Position numbers and translations under genes: made by a program
Notes under the pieces: model-generated
Seen by the model: only the letters and a program-made list of their open reading frames with translations
Told to the model about the DNA's origin: nothing
The model's database searches: none
Origin: Promethearchaeota archaeon
GTDB lineage: Archaea > Asgardarchaeota > Lokiarchaeia > Sigyniarchaeales > SOKP01
Direction: 5' to 3'
Assembly (NCBI GenBank): GCA_019058445.1
Contig: JAHPZA010000004.1
Span: 416,184 to 480,183, forward strand
DNA length: 64,000 nt
Shown: positions 27,007-36,149 of the stretch, in pieces
Position numbering within the stretch: the first letter of the stretch is position 1
How the letters are laid out: each line of letters opens with the position of its first letter

Positions 27007-28161
27007 ATGATATACACAAAATTTCAAGAAATAGTTGGGACGAAATATCCGATAATTCAAGCCGGTATGGGACCATATAGTACCACCGACCTTTCAATAG
27101 CTGTAGCTAAGGAGGGCGCATTAGGATTAATATCTACTATTGGAATGGCTGCTGGAGGGGCCAGTTCCGCAGCGCCTGAAACAGCTAAAGAAATCTTTGG
27201 CAAAGGACGTCCAAAAACTATTGTAAAAAGGGTTATCCAATACGTTTTTGATAACCTTAAGGATTACCCAGATGCTAAGTTTGGAGTAAATATCCCGGTT
27301 GCAACAGATTTTACGTATGCAGCAACGAAGTTAATGAAGGGAACAATAGAAATTTGTAAGGAAAATCCAGAAATGCAAAAAAAATTGAAAGTTATTGTAA
27401 CTTCTGCAGGTGATCCTTTACCATGGGCGATAGATGCTTTAGCCAAAGGAGCGAAAAAGGCTAGAATTGCCATTAAAGAAGAATTACCTCATGTAGTATG
27501 GTGTCATGTATGCCCCAATGTAAGAGCGGCAAAAAGATGTGAAAAAGCTGGAGTAGATATCATCATCGCATCAGGCAGAGAAGGAGGAGCCCATTGTGCG
27601 TGGAGAGATGTATCTTCTATGGTATTACTACCTGAAGTAGTCAGAAATGTGAATAAACCTGTTGTTGGAGCCGGGGGTTTCGCAGATGGAGCTTCTTTAG
27701 CTGCTGCATTAGCATTAGGGGCTGCTGGCATCCAAATGGGTACCCGATTTATTGCCACTCAAGAGGCGGATTTTCAAGAAATGTGGAAAGAAGCAATCGT
27801 TAAACGAGCTGAAACAGATACTCTTATCGCAAGAGGATTATTTGGACCTATGAGATTTCTGAGAAACGATATGTCTTTAAAAGTTGTCGATGAAACAATT
27901 AAGGACGCATCGGATCTATTTCGAGGAATCCCTTGCTCTTCCAATGAAGCTATAATGAGAATAGAAATGACTGGGCTTGAAAAGCTTCTAGAGGAAAATG
28001 AGGATGAATCCATAATTTTAGGGGGAGTGGTTGCAGGTCGAATACATTCAATTCCTACTGTAAGAGAATTACTCGAGAATATTATGAAAGAGGCAGAACA
28101 AATTATTTCAAATTTACCATCCCTCATAAAAAAAGAAAAATTATTAGAAATTAAAAAATAA
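27007..28161 (+). CDS. Nitronate monooxygenase/enoyl-reductase-like FMN protein
   Basis: 384 residues, a TIM-barrel flavoprotein with the start GTKYPIIQAGMG, a GREGGAHCAW loop containing the active-site-region His, and the phosphate-binding GAGGFADGASL and GAAGIQMGTRF. This family covers nitronate monooxygenases, FabK-type enoyl reductases and several unknown reductases. It lies after the BcrB/HgdB-like protein, so an enoyl- or acyl-CoA-related redox step is plausible. I cannot separate the activities from sequence alone. GAGGGAG lies about 13 nt before the ATG, somewhat far, so the start is moderately certain. Confidence 0.8.
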   Translation: MIYTKFQEIVGTKYPIIQAGMGPYSTTDLSIAVAKEGALGLISTIGMAAGGASSAAPETAKEIFGKGRPKTIVKRVIQYVFDNLKDYPDAKFGVNIPVATDFTYAATKLMKGTIEICKENPEMQKKLKVIVTSAGDPLPWAIDALAKGAKKARIAIKEELPHVVWCHVCPNVRAAKRCEKAGVDIIIASGREGGAHCAWRDVSSMVLLPEVVRNVNKPVVGAGGFADGASLAAALALGAAGIQMGTRFIATQEADFQEMWKEAIVKRAETDTLIARGLFGPMRFLRNDMSLKVVDETIKDASDLFRGIPCSSNEAIMRIEMTGLEKLLEENEDESIILGGVVAGRIHSIPTVRELLENIMKEAEQIISNLPSLIKKEKLLEIKK

Positions 28162-28208
28162 AAAAATGACTTTTTTATAATTAATTTTTTTTCCTAATTT
28201 ATCTATAA

Positions 28209-28364
28209 ACTAACTCAGTTTCTTTCCTTGGGGATAATGCAGAAGCGCAAACTAAAGTTTTGATGAAAAAAGGTTTCATCCCTGCTTCTAAAGAGTATTT
28301 AAAAATAAATATTTCACTTTCAGGCTATTATTTTCGTTGGATGGAATTTTTAAATAATTTTTAA
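28209..28364 (+). pseudogene. C-terminal relic of an unknown gene
   Basis: An open frame of about 51 codons with clear protein character (GDNAEAQTKVLMKKGFIP then YYFRWMEFLNNF) but no start codon near its beginning. It ends 2 nt before the stop of the convergent ferredoxin gene. It may be the tail of a deleted gene. I do not recognise its parent. Confidence 0.4.
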
Positions 28365-28366
28365 AG

Positions 28367-28834
28367 TTAATGGATTGCGTTGACTGGACAAACTTCTTCA
28401 CAAATCCTACAGTTTCTACATTTTGTTGGATTAATTACTGCTTTATTGTTTACCATACTGATCGCATCATTGGGACATTGATTTATACATTCAGCGCAGC
28501 CAGTACACTTATTCTTATCTACAACAGGTAATATCATTTGTTGAATGTTATTTTGCAAGTTTGTGGAATAAACTTGATTTATCCCGGGATTTTGTACTGG
28601 AAACTGCAGATTTCTCGAAAAATTCTGATTTGGTATGGCTCTCATCATGGGAATACCACATTCTGGGCATATTATTTGATTGCATGGCACTCCAGGTCTA
28701 TGAAGTACTTCTCTACCGCATTTAATACATTTACAAATTCCCGAAGGTCCTAATCCCCTGCCTCCACCTCTTCTCCCCCCAGCTCTGCCTCTACCTCTAC
28801 CTCCAAATCGACCTCCTCCTCTATAGCTCATCAT
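28367..28834 (-). CDS. RGG-rich, zinc-ribbon, two-cluster ferredoxin
   Basis: 155 residues. Residues 1-30 are almost entirely Gly and Arg (RGGGRFGGRGRGR), an RGG-box. Then comes a zinc ribbon (CIKCGREV and CPECGIPM), a Gln/Asn-rich linker and a typical dicluster ferredoxin: CTGCAECINQCP and CRNCRICEEVCP. RGG boxes in other proteins bind RNA or phase-separate. The combination with a 2[4Fe-4S] ferredoxin is not one I know. It lies convergent to the flavoprotein and divergent from an acyl-CoA ligase. Electron transfer is certain in type; a nucleic-acid role is only suggested. Confidence 0.75.
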   Translation of the reverse strand: MMSYRGGGRFGGRGRGRAGGRRGGGRGLGPSGICKCIKCGREVLHRPGVPCNQIICPECGIPMMRAIPNQNFSRNLQFPVQNPGINQVYSTNLQNNIQQMILPVVDKNKCTGCAECINQCPNDAISMVNNKAVINPTKCRNCRICEEVCPVNAIH

Positions 28835-29067
28835 TATGAATTTATTTAAAAATATTAAAAGATTTGGGCTTTACCAAAAAGTTTGCAATTAGAATTATGA
28901 AATATATTAATTTAAAATATGATCGAAACGATATTTAAACTATTCTTGAAAATTTAAATGAACTTGAAAAAAGTATAAAACTAAATTCATGTCTAATTTC
29001 TGACAGTATTATCATTATTTATGTTTTTAAATTAATGGAGAGAAACTTAAAGGTATAGGAGAAAAAA

Positions 29068-30789
29068 ATGGAAAAAAAAACCTATCCAGAATATAGCATT
29101 CATTACCCTTTACTTCTTACCACCTTTATGAAAAGGCCCGCAAGAGTTTATCCAAATGAAATTGGTGTTGTATACAGAAATCATATCACTGGAAAATATT
29201 ATCGTTTTACTTGGCTAGAATGGTATCATCGTACATGTCGGTTGGCAAATTTATTACAATCTCTGGGTATAAAACCTGGCAAACCAGGAGTCCTTGGTGA
29301 TCGTGTTGCTACTCTGGCACTGAACACCCACAGACATTTCGAGCTTTATTTTGCTGTGCCTTGCAGTGGAGCAGTTTTGCATCCAATCAATATAAGATTG
29401 GCACAAGATCATATAATTTATACAATTAACCATGCAGAAGACTCTGTCATCTTTTTTGATGATACTTTGCTTGAGCTAGTGGAAGGAATTTATGATAAGA
29501 TTAAAGATACCGTCAAGAAATTTGTATATATGTCAGATAACCCAGGACTTCCTACCACAAAAATTAAAAATCTATATGAATATGAAGTGCTACTTGCAAA
29601 GGAATCCGATGAATTTGAATGGCCGCATTTACATGAGGATAATTATGCTTCGCTTTGTTATACCACTGGTACGACAGGGTTGCCCAAAGGGGCTATGTTT
29701 ACTCACAGAGCGCTTTATCTTCAAACTTTACATTTAATCGCTCATGCCAGCTTTATTAATGACCCCTCCTATGCCCTTCTAGGTGAAAACATTGTTTTTC
29801 TGATGATTACGCCCTTATATCATGTCCATGCATGGTGTGCGCCTTTTATTTATGGTTTTTTGGCTGCGAAATTGGTATTACCTGGTACATTCACTGTGGA
29901 AGGTTTTTGTGAGTTAGTCCAGACTGAAAAAGTCACAGATACCGCCGTGGTTCCGACAATTTTGGCTTTACTCGTTGAATATGAAGAACTAGATCAATAT
30001 AATTTAAGCAGCCTTACTTATGTTAGGGTAGGCGGTGGAGCATTACCTTTAGGTTTAAAAGCTAAGGTTGAGAAGAAAATTCCTGGATTTTCGGCAACCT
30101 CGGGATATGGCATGACGGAAACTGCGCCAACTACAGTCAGATCCTTCGTAAAGAAATATATGATAGATTGGCCAAAAGAAAGACTGGATGAAGTAAGAGT
30201 TAAGACGGGGCTTCCTATTCCAGGAATCGAGGTAGAAGTAGTAGATGAAAATGGAAAATCAGTTCCCCATGACAATAAAACTCTAGGACAAATTGTTATC
30301 CGAGGTCCCTGGGTAATTGAAAAATATTTTAAAAACCCTGAAAAGACCGCTGAAGTGTGGTACGATGGATGGTTTCATACAGGAGATGTAGCCAAGGTTG
30401 ATGAGGATGATTTCATAATAATCGCGGATAGGATGAAAGATGTTATAAGAAGCGGTTCTGAAATGATTCCAACAGTACTTCTTGAAAATCTTGCAACTAT
30501 GGCTAATTTTGTCCTTGAAGCTGCCATCGTGGGAGTCCCCGATGAAGTTTGGGGCGAAAAACCACTCGCACTCATAAAATTAATCGCAAACTCTAACAAA
30601 ACGGAAGATGATTTTATTGAATTCCTTAAGGTCGAAGGGGTGGATAAAGGAAAAATTACAAAATGGATGCTTCCTAAATTAGTAGCTATCGTTGATGAGG
30701 TTCCTAAGACAAGCGTAGGAAAATATAATAAAAGGGAAATCAGGAGGAATATAAGAAATTATCTTGATATTGCTAAAAGTATAACATAA
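29068..30789 (+). CDS. AMP-forming acyl-CoA ligase (long/medium-chain type)
   Basis: 573 residues of the ANL superfamily. The phosphate loop is YTTGTTGLPKGA; then follow GYGMTETAP, GWFHTGDVAKVDED with the conserved Asp, DRMKDVIRSGSEMI at the hinge and the C-terminal catalytic Lys region TSVGKYNKREIR. All core motifs are intact. It activates carboxylates as acyl-AMP then acyl-CoA; the sequence resembles AlkK-type medium-chain or fatty acyl ligases. Its substrate would feed the acyl-CoA genes upstream. A TATAGGAG site is about 8 nt before the ATG. Confidence in enzyme class is high, in chain length low. Confidence 0.85.
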   Translation: MEKKTYPEYSIHYPLLLTTFMKRPARVYPNEIGVVYRNHITGKYYRFTWLEWYHRTCRLANLLQSLGIKPGKPGVLGDRVATLALNTHRHFELYFAVPCSGAVLHPINIRLAQDHIIYTINHAEDSVIFFDDTLLELVEGIYDKIKDTVKKFVYMSDNPGLPTTKIKNLYEYEVLLAKESDEFEWPHLHEDNYASLCYTTGTTGLPKGAMFTHRALYLQTLHLIAHASFINDPSYALLGENIVFLMITPLYHVHAWCAPFIYGFLAAKLVLPGTFTVEGFCELVQTEKVTDTAVVPTILALLVEYEELDQYNLSSLTYVRVGGGALPLGLKAKVEKKIPGFSATSGYGMTETAPTTVRSFVKKYMIDWPKERLDEVRVKTGLPIPGIEVEVVDENGKSVPHDNKTLGQIVIRGPWVIEKYFKNPEKTAEVWYDGWFHTGDVAKVDEDDFIIIADRMKDVIRSGSEMIPTVLLENLATMANFVLEAAIVGVPDEVWGEKPLALIKLIANSNKTEDDFIEFLKVEGVDKGKITKWMLPKLVAIVDEVPKTSVGKYNKREIRRNIRNYLDIAKSIT

Positions 30790-30931
30790 AATACTTATTT
30801 TTATTAAATTGCATTCATATAATCTTCAAATATTTTAATTTGTTTAAGTATCATTTGGATTAGGAAAGAAGCTTTATATATTTTATAATAGAACTTATAA
30901 TTATAATATAATAAAGATATAGTGATTAAAT

Positions 30932-31678
30932 ATGCAAATGGGAATTGAAGAGTTTACTTCTTTAGATATAATACGCGCATTATTCGCATTAATATTTGTT
31001 GTAATTTCGCTCATTTCTGGTCTTAAAATCTTACAAAAATATTTTGAACATAAAAATAAAAGCTTTATTTCGGTTGGATTAACATGGATTTTTATTTCAA
31101 CTCCATGGTGGCCTTTACCTATTACCCTTATAACTGTTCTCTTGTTTAATTATGCACTTGAACCTTTAGTATATTTGTATCTCATGACAGCCTTCATTCC
31201 TTTAGCTTTAATATTTTGGATAATATCCTTCACAAATTTAATATATCCAACTTATAAAAAGCAAATCATTTTTCCCTATTTGGTTATCTGCGTATTTTAT
31301 TTCATAATATATCATATCTTATTGTTTATTAATATAGAATATATTAGTGTATACAAAGGACATTTTCAATACCAACATTCAATTTTTATTTATATTTTTT
31401 TAGTTTTCACTTTATTTTCTGCAATGATCACAGGATTTCTATTTGCATTAAAATCAACAAAATCAGAAGATCCAAGAATTCAGTGGAAAGGAAGATTTTT
31501 GTTTCTGGCAATTTTGTTTTTTATAATCGGAGTATTTTTAGACACTTTTAGTTTCGGAAGCGTAATAATGCAAACTACTGCTCGATTCATATTAATTTTT
31601 AGTGCAATTGAATACTATATGGGCTTTTTCTTACCTAAAAAAATAGAAAACTGGTTGATTAAAGATACTAAATCTTAA
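30932..31678 (+). CDS. Polytopic membrane protein, unknown family (paralogue of 38365-39138)
   Basis: 248 residues with about seven hydrophobic helices. It is clearly related in sequence and layout to the protein at 38365-39138: both share the GxKILQKYF / GINIASKYF block near 25-35, a ProTrp-rich turn (STPWWPLP against ASPWYPSS) and an RFILIFSAIEYYMGFFLP-like end. No catalytic motif is visible. The family appears to be a 7-helix receptor-like or sensor-type membrane protein found in Asgard genomes; that is inference only. GTGAT, complementary to the anti-SD, precedes the ATG by 5 nt. Confidence 0.6.
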   Translation: MQMGIEEFTSLDIIRALFALIFVVISLISGLKILQKYFEHKNKSFISVGLTWIFISTPWWPLPITLITVLLFNYALEPLVYLYLMTAFIPLALIFWIISFTNLIYPTYKKQIIFPYLVICVFYFIIYHILLFINIEYISVYKGHFQYQHSIFIYIFLVFTLFSAMITGFLFALKSTKSEDPRIQWKGRFLFLAILFFIIGVFLDTFSFGSVIMQTTARFILIFSAIEYYMGFFLPKKIENWLIKDTKS

Positions 31679-31846
31679 CAATTTATAAAGGAACTTAATT
31701 TAAATTTTTGTTTACTCAAGACGACTTGATTTAAAGTAAATTTATTGGATAGGGAAATAGAACTGAATTAGATTCTAAGGTGTGTTTAGAATATCAAGCA
31801 CGATTGATTAAATGATATATTTATGTGTATTTTGAAGTAAACCTTT

Positions 31847-31866
31847 AAAAAAAAGGAACAAAAAAA
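31847..31866 (-). terminator. T-rich terminator after the surface protein gene
   Basis: On the minus strand two T-runs (seven and eight T) follow the stop of the surface protein gene. The same motif, TAAACCTTTAAAAAAAA on the plus strand, recurs after the CdhD gene near 34600-34618. Confidence 0.45.
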
Positions 31867-31879
31867 TAAGGGATTTAAA

Positions 31880-34294
31880 TTATATTTCATGATTACGTAA
31901 CTTTGCTAATTTCTTCTTAGATTTGAGTTTATTTAACAGAAAAGCAATAGCTATTGTTGAGACAATAGAATAGACAGAGATAATAGAAAGAGTCGTAATT
32001 AGCATATTTCTATCAATTTCAGTTTTTTTTAATTCTGAATCATCATCATTATCATTTTCAATAATAGTTATTTGACTTTGAGAATATTCAGTGAGAATTG
32101 TAAGACTAGCTTGATAAGAATTATCATTTTCACCACTAGGATTTAATGAGCCGTCTTTATTACTATAAGTTTCATTCACGTTATTAAGTTGATCAATTAT
32201 AAGCTCCAATGTGTATTGCCCCGTCTTATTAATTAATGAATATTCTTCCTTGTAGTTAACAGTTTCATCAACATCAATATCAATTGGTGTATTTGAATTA
32301 TTATATAGAATTATATTCTCAGATTGGCATCGGATAATTATTATTACACCCTCAGCTTTCCAGATCCCATTATTTTGAATTGAGAACTCAAGGAAATATG
32401 ATGCGTTTTCATAGACAACAATATCTTTGAAAGTATTAACTCTTAAATTTGGCATTGGATACCACCATAGATCTAATGGATCCGTGTTGAGTCCAACTTC
32501 CAAGCCATCCCCGAATAAATCATCATCAGTATCATTATTTGCGGGATGGAGTAAATTATTAATTTCCCAGTTATCTAATAACCCATCATAATCAGTATCC
32601 GAATTCGTTGCATTGGTTAAAAATCCGTCATTTTCATAAGTAAATTCTTCAATATTGCTAATTCCATCATTGTCAAAATCACCATCAAACGGGAATATAA
32701 GAGGATACATTAGTGGTTTTGTATCATTCGCATTTGATATACCTAACAGAGTATAATTACTATCTCCAATTCCATAAAGTGGATTTTCATCAATGCCATC
32801 GTAATTACTCCAATAATTACCTATTGTTCCATTATCCCAGTGATTGTTATTACCAATGTCAAAATTCTCGTCAGCAAAAATGCTATTATAATGATTAGTG
32901 CTGAAATTCGTATTCTCCAAATTAAATCCAATAAATGGATTATTTGTACCATCAACCCCGAAAGGTCTATCTTGTCCAGGATTTCCGGAACCGAAACCTG
33001 GGCCTACTAGCCCTCCAAGACCACCCGCCCCACCAGTCCCGTAATTTCCATTCGAAAAATTAACTAACAGGTTAAAGGTAGTTGTAATATTTGAAGAACT
33101 TAGAAAATTCATGACAATGAAATCCCCGCTATCACCCCCATCACCAGCCCAACCTCCATCTCCACCATCTCCTGCAGAAATAGGATTAAATCCTATTCCT
33201 CCCTGTCCTCCCGTTCCTCCATCTCCACCTACCCCTCCGTTTCCGCTAGTAGAGTTATAAATTTTATTATTGCTAAATGAAACATTTATAGCATTTAAAA
33301 GAGAGTATCCTCCTATGAGGCCACCATCTCCACCATCCCCTCCATCCCCTCCATCAAATCCTTCACCCCCTATATCTAAAAAAGGACTACCATCTCCTCC
33401 GTTATTACCATTACCGCCATTACCGCTAATAAGTTTATATATAAGGGAATTATTTGATAAAACTTCAGATGAGTTATATATTAAAATTCCATAAGCATCG
33501 CCTCCATTCCCTCCTTTGCCACCATTCCCACCATAATAATTTTGTCCCCAGACTCCCAATCCTCCAAGACCTCCATTGCCACCATTTCCACTTTCAATAT
33601 TAAAAATTTCAATATCATTTAATAAGATAATATCAGAATTGATGATATTAACACCATATGTATCACTACCTTTTCCACCTTTAAGCCCATTATCTTGAGT
33701 AGTTGAACCATCAATACCGTTGGCACCATTCCCACCTTTCCCGCCTGAAATATAGTATATTATGATTTTAGAAATTTCAGAATTGGAACAATTTAAAATG
33801 GATATACCGGAACATATTTCAGCATTCGGTCCATCAGTATAGGAACCTGCATTTGGAGCATTTGGACCATTAATGTTAGAAATTGTTATATTGTAAAGCT
33901 TAAAATTTGTAGCATTTACAATTTTTATTCCTGCTTCTGCGTTTGTGATAGTGATATTTCTGAATTCAAAATATTCTCTTGTATTACAGATTAAAATACA
34001 ACATTCATTACCATTTCCATCTATAGTAACATTTTCTATTACATAAGGTTCGACTTTTGTACCTTTTCCATTGCACCATAAATTGGATGAATTAGTTTGC
34101 GTCCAATTACTATTAACATAAATAAAATTCTCCGTATAGAAAGCAGATATTTTCAAATTATTCTGAATCATTTCGCTTTTTTGAAGATTACTTTTCTTCA
34201 CTGGATCTTTATTAATTTGATTAGCTTGTTTGATTAATAGATTAGATGATAAAATAACAAAAATGCATAGAATTAGGATTATCTTCTTATTCAA
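31880..34294 (-). CDS. Giant secreted glycine-rich beta-helix surface protein
   Basis: 804 residues. A TTG start (9 nt after GAGG) leads into a signal peptide (about 1-25). From about 60 to 470 the chain alternates NosD/parallel-beta-helix-like rungs with Gly-Gly-x loops such as GGNGGKGGNGGDA and GGDGGDGGDGGLIGG. Then comes a Ca-binding type-3-repeat-like region with repeats like DFDNDGISNIEE and DTDYDGLLDNWE (about 540-620). A CARDB-type beta-sandwich follows (about 630-740), then a C-terminal membrane helix (about 765-788) with a basic tail. It is anchored outside the cell, probably an adhesin or cell-surface protein. The Pro-rich frame on the other strand is its mirror. Confidence 0.8.
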   Translation of the reverse strand: MNKKIILILCIFVILSSNLLIKQANQINKDPVKKSNLQKSEMIQNNLKISAFYTENFIYVNSNWTQTNSSNLWCNGKGTKVEPYVIENVTIDGNGNECCILICNTREYFEFRNITITNAEAGIKIVNATNFKLYNITISNINGPNAPNAGSYTDGPNAEICSGISILNCSNSEISKIIIYYISGGKGGNGANGIDGSTTQDNGLKGGKGSDTYGVNIINSDIILLNDIEIFNIESGNGGNGGLGGLGVWGQNYYGGNGGKGGNGGDAYGILIYNSSEVLSNNSLIYKLISGNGGNGNNGGDGSPFLDIGGEGFDGGDGGDGGDGGLIGGYSLLNAINVSFSNNKIYNSTSGNGGVGGDGGTGGQGGIGFNPISAGDGGDGGWAGDGGDSGDFIVMNFLSSSNITTTFNLLVNFSNGNYGTGGAGGLGGLVGPGFGSGNPGQDRPFGVDGTNNPFIGFNLENTNFSTNHYNSIFADENFDIGNNNHWDNGTIGNYWSNYDGIDENPLYGIGDSNYTLLGISNANDTKPLMYPLIFPFDGDFDNDGISNIEEFTYENDGFLTNATNSDTDYDGLLDNWEINNLLHPANNDTDDDLFGDGLEVGLNTDPLDLWWYPMPNLRVNTFKDIVVYENASYFLEFSIQNNGIWKAEGVIIIIRCQSENIILYNNSNTPIDIDVDETVNYKEEYSLINKTGQYTLELIIDQLNNVNETYSNKDGSLNPSGENDNSYQASLTILTEYSQSQITIIENDNDDDSELKKTEIDRNMLITTLSIISVYSIVSTIAIAFLLNKLKSKKKLAKLRNHEI

Positions 34295-34608
34295 ATTTTA
34301 CATCCTCTAAATATTTAATATAATTAATAGAATATCGCTATTATTAAAGAAAAAATACTTAATTGTATAAAAGTTTACTATATAATTTCAAGCAAATGCG
34401 CTTTTTTTTCACTTTAAATAAATCTATTTAATTTGTTATATCAGAGAGTATATCCTTTTTCTATTACAATTCTCAATCCAGATAGATTATAAAATTTGCC
34501 AGGATTAACTCTTTTAAATTAATGAGGATTCTCTCATTTAGTATATTTTTTGATTTTCTCTAAAAATATGTAAATAAAATATCTATGCATATATTAAACT
34601 AAACCTTT

Positions 34609-34629
34609 AAAAAAAAAATAGAAAAAAAA
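34609..34629 (-). terminator. T-rich terminator after CdhD
   Basis: Two minus-strand T-runs (eight and ten T) lie downstream of the CdhD stop. The rest of the gap 34295-34608 is AT-rich and shows no gene; the promoter of the surface protein must lie in its left part. Confidence 0.45.
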
Positions 34630-34646
34630 TTAAACTAATTTAGCAA

Positions 34647-35840
34647 TTAGCGTTTCAAATTCGCGGAAGCCCAATCGTAATAGCCTTTCTCTTCCATCAC
34701 TTTTGGAATCTCAGCAAAGAATTGGGATGTTATATCTTTTACGTGTTTTGCGGCAACCGGATGGAACATCATAGCTAAGTCCAAACCAACTAATGTTAAA
34801 GAAAGCGCATTTAATACCTCCCATATAGGCCCTCGATATTGCCGTAGACCCCATTCGGGAACTTGCTTTTCGCTCATCCATGCCTCACGGGCACCCCACG
34901 CATTTGTAGTACCACCACTGATTGGATAAGCTAAATCTTCTTCACCCAGCAATCCCGCAATTCTCATTCTTTGATAGATACTGAAGCTGTACTCCATCCC
35001 ATAACCGAGTGTAGCACAGGTTGGATCCATCACAATCCTATTACGAGGTAATCCTAATTCTAAGGCATCTTTATTCATTTTGATTTGATTATTCAGATCT
35101 AAAGAAGTCCAGAGTAGGCAATTGTGGTCATATTTCACTGCGAGTGGAATAACCTCTTCCCAAGTAGCTTTATCTGCCGCCGATAACATTAATACATCAC
35201 TTTCAGCAACAGGTGCGGTAGCTTCAAATAATTCCATATCCTTCTTTTTATTCCCGGAGCAGCCAATTATCACCGGAACATCAACAGCCTGAAGAATATC
35301 CTCTAAATATTTGACAGATTGAGAGACTGGTGCGTCGCCCATTGCAGGATCTATTTCAAGACTATGAAAGGTAATGCAATCAGCACCAAATTTATCGACT
35401 GCAAATTTTGCCCAATCTGCAGGGTGGGCGAGAACGTCCCCATATTCTTGTTTTATTGGTTTAGGGAGCATCATTTTTGAGCCCATATCGAAAACGTCGT
35501 AGGTCACTAAAGGCGGATTCGGATTTCTTTTATCGAGTCCTAAGAAATTATAAAAAGGCGGAACAACTTCTCCACCAATTACAGCCCTCTTTCCATTTGC
35601 CCGTACAAACTCTATAGTTTCAATTTTTCCTGGAAAATCAATATCAACTTGAAATTTAGCGGGTGTCCATTCTGCTTTCCCAAGTGTGGGTATGCCTGCC
35701 GCTTGAGCTGCGGAGGCAATCATTCCTGGTAAAGCTTGAAATTCTAAATATTCAGCAAAGAGCTCTACATCAACTAATTCGAGTTCCTTTGTGTCTTTCA
35801 TTAATTCTTCTAATTTTTTACTTAAATCCTCGAAAGAAAT
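34647..35840 (-). CDS. cdhD: Acetyl-CoA decarbonylase/synthase delta subunit
   Basis: About 397 residues from an ATT start, or 384 from the first ATG at 35801. The corrinoid-protein TIM barrel is recognisable by KPIKQEYGDVLAHPADWAKF, DCITFHSLEIDPAMGD and VIIGCSGNKKKDMELFEATA, all characteristic of CdhD, the small subunit of the corrinoid Fe-S protein. It carries the methyl group from tetrahydromethanopterin or folate to the A-cluster in the Wood-Ljungdahl pathway. In-frame ATT at 35840 (MSFEDLSKKLEELM) follows GTGATC with anti-SD alignment 9 nt upstream. The extra 13 residues continue a helix as in other family members. It is isolated here: no other ACDS subunit is nearby. Confidence 0.85.
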   Translation of the reverse strand: MSFEDLSKKLEELMKDTKELELVDVELFAEYLEFQALPGMIASAAQAAGIPTLGKAEWTPAKFQVDIDFPGKIETIEFVRANGKRAVIGGEVVPPFYNFLGLDKRNPNPPLVTYDVFDMGSKMMLPKPIKQEYGDVLAHPADWAKFAVDKFGADCITFHSLEIDPAMGDAPVSQSVKYLEDILQAVDVPVIIGCSGNKKKDMELFEATAPVAESDVLMLSAADKATWEEVIPLAVKYDHNCLLWTSLDLNNQIKMNKDALELGLPRNRIVMDPTCATLGYGMEYSFSIYQRMRIAGLLGEEDLAYPISGGTTNAWGAREAWMSEKQVPEWGLRQYRGPIWEVLNALSLTLVGLDLAMMFHPVAAKHVKDITSQFFAEIPKVMEEKGYYDWASANLKR

Positions 35841-35844
35841 TTCA

Positions 35845-35850
35845 GATCAC
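35845..35850 (-). promoter_or_regulatory. Shine-Dalgarno site deciding an ATT start (CdhD)
   Basis: GTGATC matches six bases of the universal anti-SD complement AGGAGGTGATC. Aligned to the GG position, the spacing to the ATT at 35840 is 9 nt. The next in-frame ATG is 39 nt further downstream with no ribosome site of its own. Confidence 0.55.
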
Positions 35851-35974
35851 TTTTGTTTATGATTTTTAAGTTTTAATGATAGGTAGGAAATTGTTGAATT
35901 GAATTTAAAATTATTTGTAGGAAACCGATCAGGCGTGATTAATTACGTGGAAAAAAACCGAAAACATTCATAAT

Positions 35975-36082
35975 ATGAGTATAGAAAAGATCTCAATCGA
36001 TCATTACTTAAATATTGCTTGCGACGAAATTCGTCAGTGTTCTAGAAAAATAGAATCTAAACTCTTTTATAGCAATCAATAA
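35975..36082 (+). CDS. Small putative ORF (35 aa)
   Basis: ATG-started frame of 35 residues (KISIDHYLNIACDEIRQCSR) ending in TAA, in the gap between CdhD and the secreted-protein gene. The composition is protein-like, but no ribosome site, neighbour or homology supports it. It could be a fragment of a lost gene. The remaining part of this gap holds nothing visible. Confidence 0.25.
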   Translation: MSIEKISIDHYLNIACDEIRQCSRKIESKLFYSNQ

Positions 36083-36149
36083 CTCAATATCTTAATATCT
36101 AGAATCTAAAGAAAATCAATTTAAATTATAAAAACACGGGGTTTTTATT

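Noticed and set aside
33270-33494. Pro-rich open frame opposite the surface-protein gene
   Set aside because: It mirrors the Gly-Gly-x repeats on the other strand and has no ribosome site or independent support.
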